Both the position numbers and the translations under genes were made by a program. The notes beneath the pieces are model-generated. The model was not told where the DNA came from, did no database searches, and was given only the letters and a program-made list of their open reading frames with translations. From an uncultured Chthoniobacterales bacterium (GTDB lineage Bacteria; Verrucomicrobiota; Verrucomicrobiae; Chthoniobacterales; UBA10450), in assembly GCA_955652855.1 (NCBI GenBank), contig CATPCN010000141.1:1-7515 (forward strand): DNA of 7,515 nt, given 5' to 3'. Shown piece by piece: positions 6,258 through 7,515 of the stretch (position 1 is its first letter; the number at the start of each line of letters is the position of its first letter).

Positions 6258-6965
6258 TTATTCGCGCACTTTATAATTGAGCGGCCGCGAGAGCAGCCAC
6301 CGTACGCCGAACATGTCGATGGTGGCGCGAAGCGCGCGATTCCCGAGACCATATTTGCTCTGACCGAATCGGCGGGCGCGATGATTGACCGGAACTTCGA
6401 CAAGGCGAAAGCCGGCGCCTTTGACGAGCGCCGGAATAAAACGATGCATGCCCTTGAACGGAATGAGCGCGACCACACATTCGCGCCGCATCGCTTTTAA
6501 AGTGCAGCCGGTGTCGCGCACGCCGTCTTTCGTGAAACGGCTGCGCACGAAGTTCGCGATGCGACTCGTTAGGCGTTTCACCATCGTGTCTTTGCGCTGC
6601 GCGCGATAACCGCAAACGAGATCGGCCCCGCGCTCGATTTCCGCGAGCAATTTCGGAATGTCAGCCGGATCATTTTGCAAATCGCCGTCGATCAAAACGA
6701 TCGTGGCGCCGCGCGCCGCGTGCACTCCGGCATACAACGCCGCGCTTTGTCCCCTGTTCTTTTCGAAACGCAAAACACGAACCCGCGAAGAATTGTCGAT
6801 CTTATCGACCGTGCGATCGATTGAACCGTCATTGACGAAAATGATTTCGTAATCGCGGCCGGCGAGCGCATTCACCAGCTCCGATTGCAAGATCGACATA
6901 TTTTCTTCTTCGTTGAAAACCGGCACGACCACTGAAACTGCCGGCGTGTTCATCATTTCATTCAT
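6258..6965 (-). CDS. GT2 glycosyltransferase, DPM1-like (polyprenyl-phosphate sugar transferase)
   Basis: This is a GT-A fold family 2 glycosyltransferase of 235 residues from the chosen start. SVVVPVFNEEEN (11-22) and VNDGS (44-48) form the nucleotide-sugar site, and LIDGDLQNDP (91-100) holds the metal-binding DxD (Asp93, Asp95). DGVRDTGC (147-154) and RRFGQSKYG (198-206) are typical of DPM1-like enzymes, which move a sugar from a nucleotide to dolichyl- or undecaprenyl-phosphate at the inner face of the membrane. There are no C-terminal membrane helices, unlike GtrB types. A longer reading starting at GTG 7005-7007 exists. I prefer the ATG at 6965 because it overlaps the upstream stop as ATGA and leaves the usual short leader before VVVPVFNE. 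No Shine-Dalgarno sequence is visible, so expression probably relies on translational coupling to the GT39-like gene. The sugar is not predictable. Confidence 0.93.
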   Translation of the reverse strand: MNEMMNTPAVSVVVPVFNEEENMSILQSELVNALAGRDYEIIFVNDGSIDRTVDKIDNSSRVRVLRFEKNRGQSAALYAGVHAARGATIVLIDGDLQNDPADIPKLLAEIERGADLVCGYRAQRKDTMVKRLTSRIANFVRSRFTKDGVRDTGCTLKAMRRECVVALIPFKGMHRFIPALVKGAGFRLVEVPVNHRARRFGQSKYGLGNRALRATIDMFGVRWLLSRPLNYKVRE

Positions 6966-7515
6966 AACGGTAGCGGCCGATAACTGCGGCAAAGAAAAAC
7001 CTGCCACGTGCGCAACGGTTTTCCGTAGCGAACGACCCTGATGGTTCCGACCGGTTCAGTCGATTGAAACGCGGCCACGATGTTTCGTGGAAGGCCGCCG
7101 CGTTCGCCATCGCGGATGTAAAATGCGCTTCGCCCTTCGAACAAATTGATCCCTTTTTCCTCGGTATAAACTTCACCCTCCGGTCGCGCAGCATTCGGCG
7201 GCCTTTCCACAAATTCATCGTAACGCGGCCAAAACGAAAACTGATTCTGCAAGTCCTGCGATTCGACCAAATAAATCGGCGGATGACCCGGCCCCTCCGG
7301 ACGTTTGTCGCGCAAATAAAACGAAATCTCGGAGGCGCGACCGCGTTCATCCGCGATCAGAAAAACGCGCTCGCCGATTTTTGCTTCGACATCATTGCGC
7401 AGTTTTTCCAACGCGTTCGTCGCAGATTTCCACCCGCGCATGCGATCGCTCGGATCGCTGTGCCAGAAACGAACGCCCGCGCTGCGCAACGAATCAGTAT
7501 CGAGCGCCAGCGCGC
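6962..7515 (-). CDS. GT39/ArnT-like membrane glycosyltransferase, C-terminal part only
   Basis: The frame is open to the right edge, so the 5' part, with its expected membrane helices, lies outside the window; 183 C-terminal residues are visible. They have no membrane segments and resemble the soluble C-terminal domain of PMT_2/ArnT-type enzymes: a DPSDRMRGW stretch, then ERVFLIADERGRASEISFYL followed by a region with NQFSFWPRYDEF. That order (a DPxxRxRGW turn, an 'ADxxxxASExxFYL' strand-helix and an NQxxxWP segment) is what I recall for the family; assignment is by pattern only. Such enzymes take a sugar from a polyprenyl-phosphate carrier and add it to lipid A, protein or glycan on the outer face of the cytoplasmic membrane. 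The stop TGA overlaps the GT2 start by 3 nt, so donor synthesis and transfer are probably encoded as a coupled pair. An internal TTG at 7487-7489 is not needed as a start. Confidence 0.72.
   Translation of the reverse strand, partial: ALALDTDSLRSAGVRFWHSDPSDRMRGWKSATNALEKLRNDVEAKIGERVFLIADERGRASEISFYLRDKRPEGPGHPPIYLVESQDLQNQFSFWPRYDEFVERPPNAARPEGEVYTEEKGINLFEGRSAFYIRDGERGGLPRNIVAAFQSTEPVGTIRVVRYGKPLRTWQVFLCRSYRPLPL

Noticed and set aside
6966..7007. GTG start giving a longer GT2 protein
   Set aside because: The extra 14 residues lie inside the upstream gene and the GTG has no ribosome site. The ATGA overlap with the upstream stop gives a better start.

Overview
The window most resembles a bacterial chromosome of moderately high GC, probably a Verrucomicrobiota-like soil lineage. 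That placement is inference, drawn from gene style and from two kinds of intergenic repeat that I remember as common in such genomes; no marker gene proves it. There is no sign of plasmid, phage or transposase genes.

From left to right: positions 1-112 are a near-perfect giant inverted repeat that may continue off the left edge. Next comes one plus-strand gene (146 onward) for a polytopic membrane protein with an HELTH zinc-protease motif. Everything else reads on the minus strand. In transcription order, starting at the right edge, these are: the C-terminal part of a GT39/ArnT-like membrane glycosyltransferase (cut by the window edge); a GT2 DPM1-type glycosyltransferase, joined to it by an ATGA stop/start overlap; a PTS EIIA (PtsN/fructose-type) protein; arginyl-tRNA synthetase (argS), 8 nt after the EIIA gene; and maltooligosyltrehalose synthase (treY), which converges on the plus-strand gene. 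A 189-nt gap between argS and treY holds a second inverted repeat and a hairpin that includes the argS stop codon.

The two glycosyltransferases form a pair that probably makes and uses a polyprenyl-phosphate sugar to modify a cell-envelope glycan or lipid. EIIA and ArgS look co-transcribed, linking a PTS regulatory protein to translation. TreY makes the terminal trehalose linkage on maltooligosaccharides; its usual partner TreZ is not in the window.

The points most worth a second look are the repeat at the left edge, the antisense tail of the membrane-protease ORF running 316 nt over the end of treY (a possible frameshift), the inverted repeat between argS and treY, and a ten-base A run inside argS. 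I found no strong evidence for an entirely new multi-gene system.
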